Source: Cellulomonas timonensis
GTDB taxonomy: Bacteria > Actinomycetota > Actinomycetes > Actinomycetales > Cellulomonadaceae
Length of the DNA: 64,000 bases
Assembly (NCBI RefSeq): GCF_900046455.1
Contig: NZ_FCOT01000007.1
Location: 1 to 64,000, forward strand
Reading direction: 5' to 3'
A program made the translations under genes and the position numbers. Below the pieces are notes generated by a model. It was not told the origin of the DNA. It saw only the letters and a list, made by a program, of their open reading frames with translations, and made no database searches. Shown here one piece after another: positions 10,603-20,400 of this stretch (within the stretch, counting starts at the first letter, position 1; each line of letters opens with the position of its first letter).

Positions 10603-10656
10603 GCGCGACGGGCGCGGCACGCGGGTGTTCCCACCGGCGTGCCGCGCCCGTCGCGC
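10603..10656. terminator. Terminator hairpin between convergent genes
   Basis: Perfect 20-base arms (10603-10622 and 10637-10656) around a 14-base loop lie between the ferritin-like gene (ends 10590) and the convergent DUF3107 gene (ends 10667). It is strongly GC-rich, without a T-run, and likely bidirectional. Confidence 0.8.
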
Positions 10657-10666
10657 GCTTGTCAGG

Positions 10667-10897
10667 TCAGATGGTGCCGAAGCCCACCCGTCCCTTCGCC
10701 TCAGAGCCGATCTCCACGTACCCGATCGACGCCGTCGGGATGATGACGCGACGGCCACGGGAGTCGAGCAGCTCCAGCGCCGGCTTGCCAGCGAGGGCCT
10801 CCGTGACCAGGGCGGCGACCTCGTCGGCGCTCTGGTCGGACTCGAGCACCAGCTCGCGTGTCTGGTTCTGTACACCGATCGTGATGTCCACTGACAA
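10667..10897 (-). CDS. DUF3107 small conserved protein
   Basis: A 76-residue protein of the actinobacterial DUF3107 family (the TB9.4-like protein of mycobacteria). The opening DITIGVQNQTREL, the VAALVTEAL helix and the IIPTASIGYVEIG strand are typical. Length is normal for the family. It lies 46 bases downstream of the TetR gene on the same strand, so they are probably co-transcribed. No biochemical function is known to me. Confidence 0.9.
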   Translation of the reverse strand: MSVDITIGVQNQTRELVLESDQSADEVAALVTEALAGKPALELLDSRGRRVIIPTASIGYVEIGSEAKGRVGFGTI

Positions 10898-10943
10898 CGT
10901 CTCCTCGCAGCTCTGGTCGGTCCGAAGTGTGTGCCCTGGCCGG

Positions 10944-11630
10944 TCAGGCAGTGGGACCGTTCCCCATCCTAGGTCGGTCGTCGTACTCGAAGTCGCCTCG
11001 GATGAGCCCGGCGACCCCGCCCCAGGCGAGCCGCGCGATCAGGTCGGCGGCCTCGGCGGGCCCCGGGCCGTCCGGCGAGCGGTAGCGGTGCGTCGCGGCG
11101 ACCTGCGTCATGGCGATCATGGACACGGCCAGCATCGCGGCGCTCGACGCCGGCAGCCCCGTCACGTCGACCAGCACCTCGGCGATGCGCCGCGCGGCCT
11201 CGGACGTCACCCGCTCCACGTGCTCGCGCACCCCGGCGTCACGCGTGACATCCGACTCGAAGAGCAGGGAGGACGACTCTCCCGCCACCTCCACGAAGTC
11301 GACGTAGGCCCGCACGATGTCGGCGACCACCGCGCGGCCCTCACCCGGGCGCACCGGCCCGTTGACCACGGGGGCGACCGCCAGCTCGACGGCGGTGAGC
11401 AGGTCCTCGCCGCGCTGGTCGACGACGGCGAGGTACAGGTCGAGCTTGGACGGGAAGTGGCGGTAGAGGACCGGCTTGCTGACCTCGGCGTGGTCGGCGA
11501 TGTCGTCCATCGAGACGTGGTGGTACCCCTCCGTCGCGAAGAGGCCCTGGGCGATGCGCAGAACCTGGGCGCGGCGGGCGTCGCGGGGCATCCGGGCATT
11601 CCGGGGCTTTCCGGCGGTGGCGTCCTTCAC
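10944..11630 (-). CDS. TetR-family transcriptional regulator
   Basis: A 228-residue regulator with a classical N-terminal TetR helix-turn-helix (RRAQVLRIAQGLFATEGYHHVSMDDIADHAEVSKPVLYRHFPSK region, about residues 22-65) and an all-helical ligand domain. Start GTG 11630 (MKDATAGKP) is chosen because it precedes the HTH by about 15 residues. The open frame upstream is a shadow of the divergent DUF3152 gene. It is divergent from that gene with only 48 bases between starts, so a shared regulatory region is likely. The ligand is unknown. From memory, mycobacteria have a TetR gene in the same position (Rv3208). Confidence 0.88.
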   Translation of the reverse strand: MKDATAGKPRNARMPRDARRAQVLRIAQGLFATEGYHHVSMDDIADHAEVSKPVLYRHFPSKLDLYLAVVDQRGEDLLTAVELAVAPVVNGPVRPGEGRAVVADIVRAYVDFVEVAGESSSLLFESDVTRDAGVREHVERVTSEAARRIAEVLVDVTGLPASSAAMLAVSMIAMTQVAATHRYRSPDGPGPAEAADLIARLAWGGVAGLIRGDFEYDDRPRMGNGPTA

Positions 11631-11678
11631 CCGTCGATCGTAGCCACGGGCCCTCCTGCGAGGTGCGAGGATGTGCCG

Positions 11679-12620
11679 ATGGCCGCGCGTGAGAAGTCCG
11701 GGACGAGCCGGGCACAGACCCGTCGCGCCGCCGCGCGCGCACGCCGCCGCAAGCGCGCGATCTCGTCCAGCGTCGGCGGGGTCGCCCTCCTGCTGGGCGG
11801 CTTGGGCGGATGGCTCGGCCCCGGCGGCGGGATGGACGTGCTCCGCCCGCAGCAGGACGCGCCGGTGGTCGCCGCCCGCGACTGGGCCGACGTGGTGCGC
11901 GGCGACTCCGCCTCGCGGGGCGGTGAGCGCGCCGACCTGGCCGGGCTGACCGACGAGGTCGCGGCCGAGGTCGCCAACGAGGGGGACGCCCTCCTCGCCG
12001 AGGAGCTGCTCGGCGAGGGCGCCGCTGCGCTGCCGGAGCCTGGCTCCGGGCTCGCCGAGACGGACGTCGCCGCCGGCCTGCTCTCGCTCGACGTGCCCCG
12101 CTCGGCGGGCGGCACGCTGGTCGTCGTGCCGGGCTCCCAGGCCGCGCCCGGGCCAGGCGAGGTCCGGACCATCCGCATCGAGGTCGAGGCGGGCCTGGAT
12201 GTCGACCTCGGGCTCTTCGCGCACACCGTGATGAGCACGCTCAACGACCCGCGCGGCTGGGGCGCCGACGGCTCGATCACCTTCGCCCGCACCGATGGCG
12301 ACGCGGACCTTCGGGTCGTCCTCGCCTCACCGGCCCTCGTCGACACGATGTGCGCCCCGCTCGAGACGGTCGGCAAGGTGTCCTGCGGCATCAAGGGGCA
12401 CGCCGTCCTCAACTACCTGCGCTGGGTGGACGGCTCGCAAGCCTGGGCCGGCGACAAGGTCGGCTACCGCCAGTACCTCGTGAACCACGAGGTCGGGCAC
12501 GTGCTGGGGCACCGCCACGAGTACTGCGGCGGCTCCGGGGAGCTCGCCCCGCTCATGCAGCAGCAGACCGGCTCGATGGCGCCGTGCAAGCCCAACCCGT
12601 GGCCCGCGCAGGACGTCTAG
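11679..12620 (+). CDS. DUF3152 secreted metalloprotease-like protein
   Basis: A 313-residue protein with an Arg/Lys-rich N-terminus followed by one hydrophobic segment (ISSSVGGVALLLGGLGGWL, about residues 28-46), suggesting a signal anchor, then an extracellular DUF3152 domain. Near the C-terminus is the zincin site NHEVGHVLGHRHEYC, an extended HExxHxxGHxH motif like that of metzincins, so zinc-dependent peptidase activity is plausible though unproven for the family. The cysteine pair around CAPLETVGKVSC could form a disulfide. ATG 11679 is chosen for the basic N-terminus; GTG 11673 is an alternative. It probably belongs to envelope maintenance. Confidence 0.82.
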   Translation: MAAREKSGTSRAQTRRAAARARRRKRAISSSVGGVALLLGGLGGWLGPGGGMDVLRPQQDAPVVAARDWADVVRGDSASRGGERADLAGLTDEVAAEVANEGDALLAEELLGEGAAALPEPGSGLAETDVAAGLLSLDVPRSAGGTLVVVPGSQAAPGPGEVRTIRIEVEAGLDVDLGLFAHTVMSTLNDPRGWGADGSITFARTDGDADLRVVLASPALVDTMCAPLETVGKVSCGIKGHAVLNYLRWVDGSQAWAGDKVGYRQYLVNHEVGHVLGHRHEYCGGSGELAPLMQQQTGSMAPCKPNPWPAQDV

Positions 12621-12675
12621 TCGTGCCGAGCCGCATGCGGCCTTGGATGTCAGCGGCCGGTGATGTGATCGGCGG

Positions 12676-15600
12676 GTGAACCACCGCCCCGCCTCCACCA
12701 TGCTGCGGCTCGTGCGGCCGGTGCTGGCCGAGGCCGAGGCGTCGGGCGGCCCCCGGCTCGACGCCGACCAGCAGGCTGTCGTCGACACCGTCGCCGCTGG
12801 CCAGGCCCCTGCGCTGCTCGTGCTCGGCGCCCCGGGGACGGGCAAGACCACTGTGGCGGTCGAGGCCGTGGTGGCCGCCATGGCGGCGGGCGGGCTCGCC
12901 CCCGAGGACGTGCTGGTGATCGCCGCGAGCCGCCGGGCTGCGGCCGAGCTGCGCGACCGGCTCTCGGCCCGACTGCGCCTCACGTCGGGGCAGGCGATGG
13001 TGCGCACTGCCCCCGCCGCCGCGTTCGCGGTGTTGCGCGCACGGGCGGCGCTGCTCGGCGACCCGCCTCCGACCCTGATCTCCGGCCCCGAGCAAGACCT
13101 CCTGCTCGCCGAGCTGCTGGCCGGCCACGCCGAGGGGGAGGGCGCCCACCTGGAGTGGCCCGCCGCCGTGCCCGCCGAGGCGCTGGGCCTGCGGGCGTTC
13201 CGCGACGAGCTGCGCGACCTGCTGATGCGTGCCGCCGAGCGAGGGCTGACACCCGTCGACCTGGCCGAGCTGGGAGCACGCCACGACCGCCCGGCCTGGG
13301 TCGCGGCGGCCGGGCTCTACCAGGAGTACCTCGACGTCACGCTGCTGCGGGCGGGCACGCCGGACATGGGCGCGCGCCACGACCCGGCGGTGGTGGTGGA
13401 CGAGGCCGCCGAGGCGCTGCTCGCCTGGGATGAGGAGGTCGCCGCCGCCCCGCGCCCGCGCTGGCGCCTGGTCGTCGTGGACGACCACCAGGAGAGCACG
13501 GCGGCGACAGCGCGGCTGCTGCGCGTGCTGGCCGACGACGGCGCCCGGCTGCTGCTGCCCGCCGACCCCGACGTCGCCGTCCAGGGCCTCCGTGGCGCGA
13601 GCCCGGCGCTGGTCGGCCGGGCGACTGTGGACGGCGACGGCCTGGGCGAGCTCGGGGCGCAGCGACTGGTGCTGGGCACGGTGTGGCGGCACGGCGCCCG
13701 GCTGCGGCAGGCAGCCTCCGAGGTGGCGTCGCGGGTGGGGGCGCTCGGCGCCGTCGCGCATCGGCGCGCGGTCGCTGTCGAGGGGGCCGAGGCGGGGACG
13801 GCGCGCGGCGCCATCCTGCCGAGCGCCGCCCAGGAGGCGGCGTACGTCGCGCATGCGCTGCGCAGCGCGCACCTCGAGCACGGTGTCCCGTGGGAGCGCA
13901 TGGCGGTGATCGCGCGGTCAGGCTCCCAGGTCACCGCGCTGCGCCGCGCGCTCGCGGGCGCCGCTGTGCCGGTGGCCGTGCTGGGCAGCGACGTGCCGCT
14001 GCGGGAGGAGCCCGCGGTGCGCCCGCTGCTCGAGGCGGTGCGCTGCGTGCTGCCCGCCCCGGACGGGACCGCCGCCCCGCTCGACCCGGAGGTGGCCGCG
14101 CGCCTGCTGTGCTCCCCGCTGGGCGGGCTCGACGCGGTGGGGCTGCGCCGGGTCCGTCGCGCGCTGCGCGCCGAGGAGATCGACGGCGGCGGCGGCCGCA
14201 GCAGTGACGCGCTGCTCGCCGAGGTGCTCGCCGACCCGGCACACGCCAGCGCCTTGCCCACCACGGTGCGCCGGCCCGTGCTGCGGCTCGCGGAGGTGCT
14301 CGCGGCGGGCCGTGCGGCCGCACTCGCGCCGACCGCCGATCCGCAGACCGTGCTGTGGGCGCTGTGGCATGCCACCGGGCTGTCGGAGGCATGGCGCCGG
14401 TCCGCGCTCGCGGGCGGCCCCGGGAGCGCGCGCGCCGACCGCGACCTCGATGCCGTCCTCGCGTTGTTCCGGGCCGCTGAGACCTTCGTGGACCGGCTGC
14501 CGCAGGCGCCGCCCGGGGCATTCGTCGACTGGGTGCTGTCCCAGGACCTGCCCGCGGACACCATCGCCGCGCGCGCCCACCGCGACGCCGTCGCGGTGCT
14601 CACCCCGCCGGGAGCCGCCGGGCGCGAGTGGGATGTGGTGGTCGTCGCCGGCGTGCAGGACGGGGTCTGGCCCGACCTGCGCCTGCGCGACTCGCTGCTC
14701 GGCGCGCAGACGCTCGTGGAGATCCTCGCCGGGCGCGAGCCCGACGCCGGTCAGCTCGGCGCCGGCGCCCGCGCCGCGGTGCTCGCCGACGAGCTGCGCT
14801 CCTTCGCCGTGTCCGTGTCCCGGGCGCGCCGGGCGCTGCTCGTCACGGCCGTCGCCGACGCGGACACGCAGCCGTCGCCGTTCGTCGAGCTCATCGAGCC
14901 GTGTGAGGCCGATGTGGACCCGCGCAAGGTGATGAGCCCGGCGCCGCTCGACCTGCGCGGCCTCGTCGCCCAGCTCCGCTCGCACCTCGAGGCCACCGCG
15001 GTGGGCGGCAGGCCGGACGCGGGCGCCGCCGCGCTCCTGGCCCGGCTCGCGCGCGAGGGCGTCGAGGGGGCGGACCCCGCGCAGTGGCACGGCCTGGCCG
15101 AGCCGTCGAGCGACGCCGTGCTGTGGGCGGAGGGCGAGAAGGTCCCCGTGTCCCCGTCCAAGGTCGAGACGGCGTCGACCTGCGCGCTGCGCTGGGCGCT
15201 CGAGGCGGCGGGCGGGACGGCCGCCGAGAGCTCGGGGCAGTCCCTCGGCACCCTCGTGCACGCCATCGCGCAGACCTACCCGCATGGCTCCCACGACGAG
15301 CTGCTCGCCGAGCTCGACCGCCGCTGGCCCGAGCTAGGGCTCGGCGACGGCTGGCCCGCGCTGGTGCAGCGCCGCCGGGCCGAGGGCATGGTGCGCCGCT
15401 TGGCGCAGTACGTGCGCTCGGCGGGGGAGCCGCTGCTGGTCGAGGGCAGGTTCGAGCTCGAGCTGGACCGCGCCGTGGTGCGCGGCAGCGTGGACCGGGT
15501 CGAGCTCGCATCCGGTGGCGCGTCCCCTGACGATCCGCCGCTCGTGCGGGTGAGCGACCTCAAGACGGGGCGCAGCGCGCCGTCGGTGGCCAAGGCCACG

Positions 15601-15912
15601 GAGAACGCGCAGCTCGGCGCGTACCAGCTCGCGGTCGACGAGGGAGCCTTCGAGGGGCTGCCGCCCGGGGCCCGCAGTGCCGGCGCGCAGCTCGTCTTCG
15701 TCTCCGACGTCGGCAAGGGGCCCACTCTGCGCGTGCAGCCACCGCTCGAGCGCGAGGACGACGGCTCCACCTGGGCGCGCACGCTCATCGAGGACGTCGC
15801 CGGGCAGATGGCCGGATCGACGTTCACCGCGTCCCCGAACGACCTGTGCTCGCGGTGCCCCGTGCGTCGCAGCTGCCCCGCGCAGGACGAGGGCGCGCAG
15901 GTGGTCGAATGA
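12676..15912 (+). CDS. adnA: AdnA-type helicase-nuclease subunit
   Basis: A 1078-residue UvrD-like protein with a C-terminal RecB/AddB-type nuclease. It should pair with the next gene as AdnAB, the actinobacterial end-resecting motor-nuclease for double-strand breaks. Motif I is intact (GAPGTGKT, 51-58), but motif II reads DDHQE (269-273) instead of DExQD, fitting AdnA as the weaker motor. The nuclease domain has SDLKTGR and cysteines for an Fe-S cluster: one in STCALRW and three in CSRCPVRRSC near the end. The stop overlaps the ATG of adnB by four bases (ATGA), so subunits are translationally coupled. Length matches mycobacterial AdnA (about 1050). Confidence 0.9.
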   Translation: MNHRPASTMLRLVRPVLAEAEASGGPRLDADQQAVVDTVAAGQAPALLVLGAPGTGKTTVAVEAVVAAMAAGGLAPEDVLVIAASRRAAAELRDRLSARLRLTSGQAMVRTAPAAAFAVLRARAALLGDPPPTLISGPEQDLLLAELLAGHAEGEGAHLEWPAAVPAEALGLRAFRDELRDLLMRAAERGLTPVDLAELGARHDRPAWVAAAGLYQEYLDVTLLRAGTPDMGARHDPAVVVDEAAEALLAWDEEVAAAPRPRWRLVVVDDHQESTAATARLLRVLADDGARLLLPADPDVAVQGLRGASPALVGRATVDGDGLGELGAQRLVLGTVWRHGARLRQAASEVASRVGALGAVAHRRAVAVEGAEAGTARGAILPSAAQEAAYVAHALRSAHLEHGVPWERMAVIARSGSQVTALRRALAGAAVPVAVLGSDVPLREEPAVRPLLEAVRCVLPAPDGTAAPLDPEVAARLLCSPLGGLDAVGLRRVRRALRAEEIDGGGGRSSDALLAEVLADPAHASALPTTVRRPVLRLAEVLAAGRAAALAPTADPQTVLWALWHATGLSEAWRRSALAGGPGSARADRDLDAVLALFRAAETFVDRLPQAPPGAFVDWVLSQDLPADTIAARAHRDAVAVLTPPGAAGREWDVVVVAGVQDGVWPDLRLRDSLLGAQTLVEILAGREPDAGQLGAGARAAVLADELRSFAVSVSRARRALLVTAVADADTQPSPFVELIEPCEADVDPRKVMSPAPLDLRGLVAQLRSHLEATAVGGRPDAGAAALLARLAREGVEGADPAQWHGLAEPSSDAVLWAEGEKVPVSPSKVETASTCALRWALEAAGGTAAESSGQSLGTLVHAIAQTYPHGSHDELLAELDRRWPELGLGDGWPALVQRRRAEGMVRRLAQYVRSAGEPLLVEGRFELELDRAVVRGSVDRVELASGGASPDDPPLVRVSDLKTGRSAPSVAKATENAQLGAYQLAVDEGAFEGLPPGARSAGAQLVFVSDVGKGPTLRVQPPLEREDDGSTWARTLIEDVAGQMAGSTFTASPNDLCSRCPVRRSCPAQDEGAQVVE

Positions 15913-18900
15913 GCACCGTGCCGCCCGCAGACCCCCGGCTCTCCGCCGCAGCCATCGCCGAGCTGCTCGGCAAGCCCGCCCCCACGGACGAGCAGACGGC
16001 CGTCATCGAGGCGCCGCTGCGCCCCTCGCTCGTGGTCGCGGGCGCCGGCTCGGGCAAGACCGAGACGATGGCCGGACGGGTCGTCTGGCTGATCGCCAAC
16101 GGCGTCGTCGCACCCGAGCAGGTGCTCGGGCTGACCTTCACCCGCAAGGCCGCCGGCGAGCTCGGCGACCGGGTCCGCCACCGGCTGCGCCACCTCGCCC
16201 GGGCCGCCGCCCAGGCCGGGCTCACCCTCCCCGGGCTGACTGCCGCGGAGCAGGGCGCCGGGCTGCTCGACCTGGCCCGCCCCACCATCTCGACGTACAA
16301 CTCCTACGCCGCGTCCCTGGTCACCGACCATGCGATGCGGCTCGGCATCGAGCCCACGTCGCGGCTGCTCGGCGAGGCCGCCCAGTGGCAGCTCGCCTCC
16401 GAGGTGGTGGAGTCCTGGACCGGGGACCTCGACACCGAGGCCGCCGTGTCGACAGTGGTGGAGGCCGTGCTCACCCTGTCCGGGGCCCTCGACGAGCACC
16501 TGCTGACACCCGCCCAGGCGCAGGCCGGCATCGAGGACATCATCGAGGCGATCCAGCAGACGCCGTCCGGCGAGCCGCCCCGCGCGCACTACGCCGCCGT
16601 GCAGACGCTGCTCGGCTCGCTGGGCCAGCGGGTCAGGATCCTCGACCTGGTCGAGGACTACCGCCGCCGCAAGCGCGCCGCCGACGCGCTCGACTTCGGC
16701 GACCAGGTGGCGCTGGCCGCGCGCCTGGCCCGCGACGTGCCCGAGGTCGGGGCAGGCGAGCGGGCGCGGTTCGCCGTGGTGCTCCTCGACGAGTACCAGG
16801 ACACGTCCTACGCCCAGCTCAGCCTGCTGGCGGCGCTGTTCGGCGACGGGCACCCCGTCACGGCCGTCGGCGACCCGCACCAGTCGATCTACGGCTGGCG
16901 GGGGGCGAGCGCCGGGGGCCTCGAGCGGTTCCCCGAGACGTTCCCCGTCGTCGAGCGCGCGCCCGGGGCGGCGGACGGCCAGGACGCTGCGGTGACGCGG
17001 CGCCGCGCCGACGTGCACCAGCTCTCGACGTCCTGGCGCAACGACACGGCCATCCTCGCGGCCGCGAACCATGTGGCCAGCCCGCTGCGCCAGGCCAGCA
17101 CCCGTGTGGAGGTCCCGCAGCTCGCCGTCCGCCCCGGCGCCGGGCCCGGCCAGGTGCTGGCACACGTCGCGGCGACGGTCGAGGAGGAGGCGGCCACGGT
17201 CGCCCGGTTCCTCGCCCAGCGCTGGCGGCCGGCTGGTCCCGGGAGCACCCGCGTGACCGCAGCGGTGCTGTGCCGCAAGCGCTCGCAGTTCACCGCCCTG
17301 CGCCGCGCGCTGCGCGAGGAGGGGCTGCCGGTGGAGGTCGTCGGGCTCGGCGGGCTGCTCTCCGCGCCCGAGGTCGTCGACCTCGTCGCCGCGCTGCAGG
17401 CCGCGCACGACCCCTCACGCGGCGACGCCCTCATGCGGCTGCTGACCGGTGCGCGCACCCGGCTCGGCGCCGCTGACCTGCACGCCCTGGCGGCATGGTC
17501 CGCCGAGCTCGCCGCGGGCCTCGGGCGCCGCCACCAGTCCGCGAGCGACGAGCAGGCAGTGGTCGAGGGCGACGTGGTGGACGAGCGGAGCATCGTCGAC
17601 GCGCTCGACCAGCTCCCGCCGCCCGGCTGGCGCAGCCCCTCAGGCCGGTCCCTCACCGACACCGCCCGCGCCCGGCTGGTCGAGCTCGGCCAGCTCCTGC
17701 GGGTGCTCCGCGCGCACACCTACCTCTCCCTGCCGGAGCTCGTGGGGGAGGCCGAGCGGCTGCTCGGCCTGGACATCGAGGTCGCCTCGCGGGCGGGGGT
17801 GTCCGCAGGCCGGGCGCGCGCTCACCTGGACGCGTTCCGCGACGTCGCGGTCCGGTTCTCCGACAGCGCCGACAGCCCGACCTTGGGCGCGTTCCTCGCC
17901 TGGCTCGCCGCCGCGGAGTCGCATGAGCGCGGCCTGGACATGCCGGTGGCCGAGCCCGACCCCGACGCCGTGCAGCTCATCACCATCCACGCCGCCAAGG
18001 GGCTGGAGTGGGATGTGGTGGCCGTCGCCGGGATGGTCGACGGCGGCTTGCCCGCGATCCGCACCCAGGGCAAGGACGGCCCCCGCGACTCCGGGTGGCT
18101 GACCGGGCTGGGCACGCTGCCCTACCCGTTGCGCGGCGACCGTGCGGACCTGCCGGCGCTGGACTGCGCGGGCGCCGCGGACCCGAAGGACCTCGAGTCG
18201 CGCCGGCGCCTGTTCGAGCAGGCCTCCGGGGACCACCAGGTGGCCGAGGAGCGCCGCCTGGCCTACGTGGCCCTCACCCGCGCGCGGTCCGCGCTGCTGC
18301 TCACCGGCGCCTGGTGGGGCGAGGCGCAGCGCCCCCGTCCGCCGTCGCTCTTCCTCACCGAGCTCGCCGAGGCGGGCCTGGTCGAGGACGCCCACTGGGC
18401 CGCCGAGCCCGAGGCCGGCGCTGCGAGCCCGCGCGAGGTCGGCGACGAGCCGCCGGTGTGGCCCGCGGACCCGTTCACCCGCGGCAGCGCCGACACCGGG
18501 TCGCGCCGTGCCGCCGTGGAGTCCGCCGCCGACGCGGTCCGCGCCGCGATGGCGTCCGTGCAGGCCGACTCTGACGCGCGGATCGACGCCGGGCCCCGGT
18601 GGGACCGCACCGCCGAACTGCTGCTGCGAGAGCGGGTGCGCACGCAACGGCCGCCCACCGACGTCGAGCTGCCCGCGCACCTGTCCGCGTCCGCCGTGGC
18701 GCGCCTGGCCTCCGCCCCGCAGGAGTTCGCGCGCGCGCTGCGCAGGCCAGTGCCGCTCGAGCCATCGCCGCAGGCCCGCCGCGGCACCGCGTTCCACGCG
18801 TGGGTGGAAGGCTGGTTCGGCGCGTCGAGCCTGGTCGACCTGGACGACCTCCCGGGCGCCGACGATGACTCCGTGGCCGTGGACGCCGACCAGAAGGCCC

Positions 18901-19343
18901 TGCGCGAGGCGTTCCTCGCCACCGAATGGGCGCAGCGCACCCCGCTCCAGGTCGAGGTCGACATCGAGACGGTCGTCGCGGGGTACGTGCTCCGCTCCCG
19001 GGTGGACGCCGTGTTCCGCGACCCCGAGCGGCCCGACGTGGACGACGCGGTCGTCGTCGTCGACTGGAAGACCGGCGCCCCGCCCACCGATCCGGTCGCG
19101 GCGGCCGCACGGGAGCTCCAGCTCGCCGTCTACCGGCTCGCGTGGTCGCGGTGGAAGGGCACGCCGCTCGACCGGGTCAGCGCCGCTTTCGTCTACGTGG
19201 GCGCGCGCCGCACGGTGCGCCCCGCGCGCCTGCTCGACGAGGCCGAGATCACGGAGCTGCTCGAGGCCGCCGCCGCGCGCCGCGACGGGGCGGCGGACGT
19301 GGCGCCCACCGCAGACGCGGCGGACACCGCAGCCGTCAGTTGA
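15909..19343 (+). CDS. adnB: AdnB-type helicase-nuclease subunit
   Basis: A 1144-residue UvrD-family helicase fused to a RecB-type nuclease, the lead motor of AdnAB. Walker A is canonical (AGAGSGKT, 44-51), motif II is LLDEYQDTS, motif III follows as VGDPHQSIYGWRGA, and motif V/VI region has TIHAAKGLEWD and YVALTRAR. The C-terminal nuclease contains the first Asp in SRVDAVF, VDWKTG and the QLAVYRLAW helix. Start ATG 15909 overlaps adnA. The 3' end overlaps the convergent phosphotransferase gene by eight bases. Function: processing of double-strand breaks for recombination. Confidence 0.92.
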   Translation: MSTVPPADPRLSAAAIAELLGKPAPTDEQTAVIEAPLRPSLVVAGAGSGKTETMAGRVVWLIANGVVAPEQVLGLTFTRKAAGELGDRVRHRLRHLARAAAQAGLTLPGLTAAEQGAGLLDLARPTISTYNSYAASLVTDHAMRLGIEPTSRLLGEAAQWQLASEVVESWTGDLDTEAAVSTVVEAVLTLSGALDEHLLTPAQAQAGIEDIIEAIQQTPSGEPPRAHYAAVQTLLGSLGQRVRILDLVEDYRRRKRAADALDFGDQVALAARLARDVPEVGAGERARFAVVLLDEYQDTSYAQLSLLAALFGDGHPVTAVGDPHQSIYGWRGASAGGLERFPETFPVVERAPGAADGQDAAVTRRRADVHQLSTSWRNDTAILAAANHVASPLRQASTRVEVPQLAVRPGAGPGQVLAHVAATVEEEAATVARFLAQRWRPAGPGSTRVTAAVLCRKRSQFTALRRALREEGLPVEVVGLGGLLSAPEVVDLVAALQAAHDPSRGDALMRLLTGARTRLGAADLHALAAWSAELAAGLGRRHQSASDEQAVVEGDVVDERSIVDALDQLPPPGWRSPSGRSLTDTARARLVELGQLLRVLRAHTYLSLPELVGEAERLLGLDIEVASRAGVSAGRARAHLDAFRDVAVRFSDSADSPTLGAFLAWLAAAESHERGLDMPVAEPDPDAVQLITIHAAKGLEWDVVAVAGMVDGGLPAIRTQGKDGPRDSGWLTGLGTLPYPLRGDRADLPALDCAGAADPKDLESRRRLFEQASGDHQVAEERRLAYVALTRARSALLLTGAWWGEAQRPRPPSLFLTELAEAGLVEDAHWAAEPEAGAASPREVGDEPPVWPADPFTRGSADTGSRRAAVESAADAVRAAMASVQADSDARIDAGPRWDRTAELLLRERVRTQRPPTDVELPAHLSASAVARLASAPQEFARALRRPVPLEPSPQARRGTAFHAWVEGWFGASSLVDLDDLPGADDDSVAVDADQKALREAFLATEWAQRTPLQVEVDIETVVAGYVLRSRVDAVFRDPERPDVDDAVVVVDWKTGAPPTDPVAAAARELQLAVYRLAWSRWKGTPLDRVSAAFVYVGARRTVRPARLLDEAEITELLEAAAARRDGAADVAPTADAADTAAVS

Positions 19344-20274
19344 CGGCGTCGGCCTCGTCGTCGGCCTGGGTGTGCTCGTCGAGCTCGACGAGCATCTGCA
19401 CGGCATCGGCGACGACGTCCTCTTGGCCCGACCGCACGCCGTACAGCAGCCAGCGGGCGAGGGCCAGCTCCCCGGCAAGCAGCGCGCGCTCGGCCAGGTG
19501 CGGGTCGAGGAGCTCGGTGCGGCGCAGCTGGTAGGCCTCCATGATCGAGTCCACCGCCTCCTGCGGGGCCGCGACGAGCAGCCAGGACAGGTCGTCGGCG
19601 GGGTCGGCGACCTTGGCGTCGCTCCAGTCGAGGATCCCGGTCACCGCGCCACCGGCGGTGAGCACGTGATCGGTGGTCAGGTCTCCGTGCACGATCGTCG
19701 GCCGGAAGCGCCACAGGGCGACGTCCTCGAGGCGCTCCTCCCACCGCAGCAGCAGCGACGGCGGCACCTTGCCGGTGCGGGCGGCCTCGTCGACCTCCGA
19801 CTGGCGGCGGCGGCGGTACGCCTCGGCGTCGTACACGGGCAGGCCCGCGTTCTCGACGAGCGAGGTCGGCAACTCGTGCAGGGCCGCGATGGCCCGGCCG
19901 AGGGACGCCGCGAGCCCGGGGCCGGGGCCGAGCGTCTCGAGGCGCAGGGGGACGCCCGGCACCTCGGGGTAGACGACGGCCCTGCCACCCTCGGGCAGGT
20001 GCGCGAACCCCGTGGTGCGCGGCACGTCGAACGGCAGGCGCTCGGCGTCGACCTCGGCGGCGAGCCCTTCGAGCAGCTCCACCTCGGCCTCGAGGGCCGC
20101 CCCGGCGGCGGGGTGCACGGGGGCGCGCACGACCCAGCGTCGCCGGGTCGAGTCGATCACGACGGCGGAGTCGTAGTCGCCGCCCGATCCTGCGGCCCTG
20201 CGGGCGTCGAAGGCGTCGAGACCGGGCACGGCGACCGTCGCCAGGGCGGCGAGGGCAAGGGGTGAGCGTGGCAC
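19336..20274 (-). CDS. Aminoglycoside/macrolide phosphotransferase-family kinase
   Basis: A 312-residue APH-fold kinase. The catalytic Brenner-type motif is VHGDLTTDH, followed by the Mg-binding ILDWSDA. The N-terminal lobe has the ATP-site strand RRWVVRAP. Length and motifs resemble macrolide 2'-phosphotransferases, but many actinobacterial members are housekeeping kinases of unknown substrate. It lies between adnB and nudC; its nearness to a whiB7 locus (4 kb away) is suggestive but not evidence of resistance. I infer a small-molecule kinase and cannot name the substrate. Confidence 0.75.
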   Translation of the reverse strand: MPRSPLALAALATVAVPGLDAFDARRAAGSGGDYDSAVVIDSTRRRWVVRAPVHPAAGAALEAEVELLEGLAAEVDAERLPFDVPRTTGFAHLPEGGRAVVYPEVPGVPLRLETLGPGPGLAASLGRAIAALHELPTSLVENAGLPVYDAEAYRRRRQSEVDEAARTGKVPPSLLLRWEERLEDVALWRFRPTIVHGDLTTDHVLTAGGAVTGILDWSDAKVADPADDLSWLLVAAPQEAVDSIMEAYQLRRTELLDPHLAERALLAGELALARWLLYGVRSGQEDVVADAVQMLVELDEHTQADDEADAVN

Positions 20275-20400
20275 CCGCTCAGCCTAGGCGGCGGCCCGGC
20301 CCGGTGCGGGCACGACCACGGGCGTGTCTGGGATGTCCTGAATGTGGTGACTCGGTGGACGTGTCGTGAACCTCCTGCGAGGTCCGCGTACCGTGACGGG

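Noticed and set aside
19336-20274. Calling the phosphotransferase a macrolide or aminoglycoside resistance gene
   Set aside because: Only APH-fold motifs are visible; many actinobacterial homologues are housekeeping kinases, and proximity to whiB7 is not evidence of substrate.
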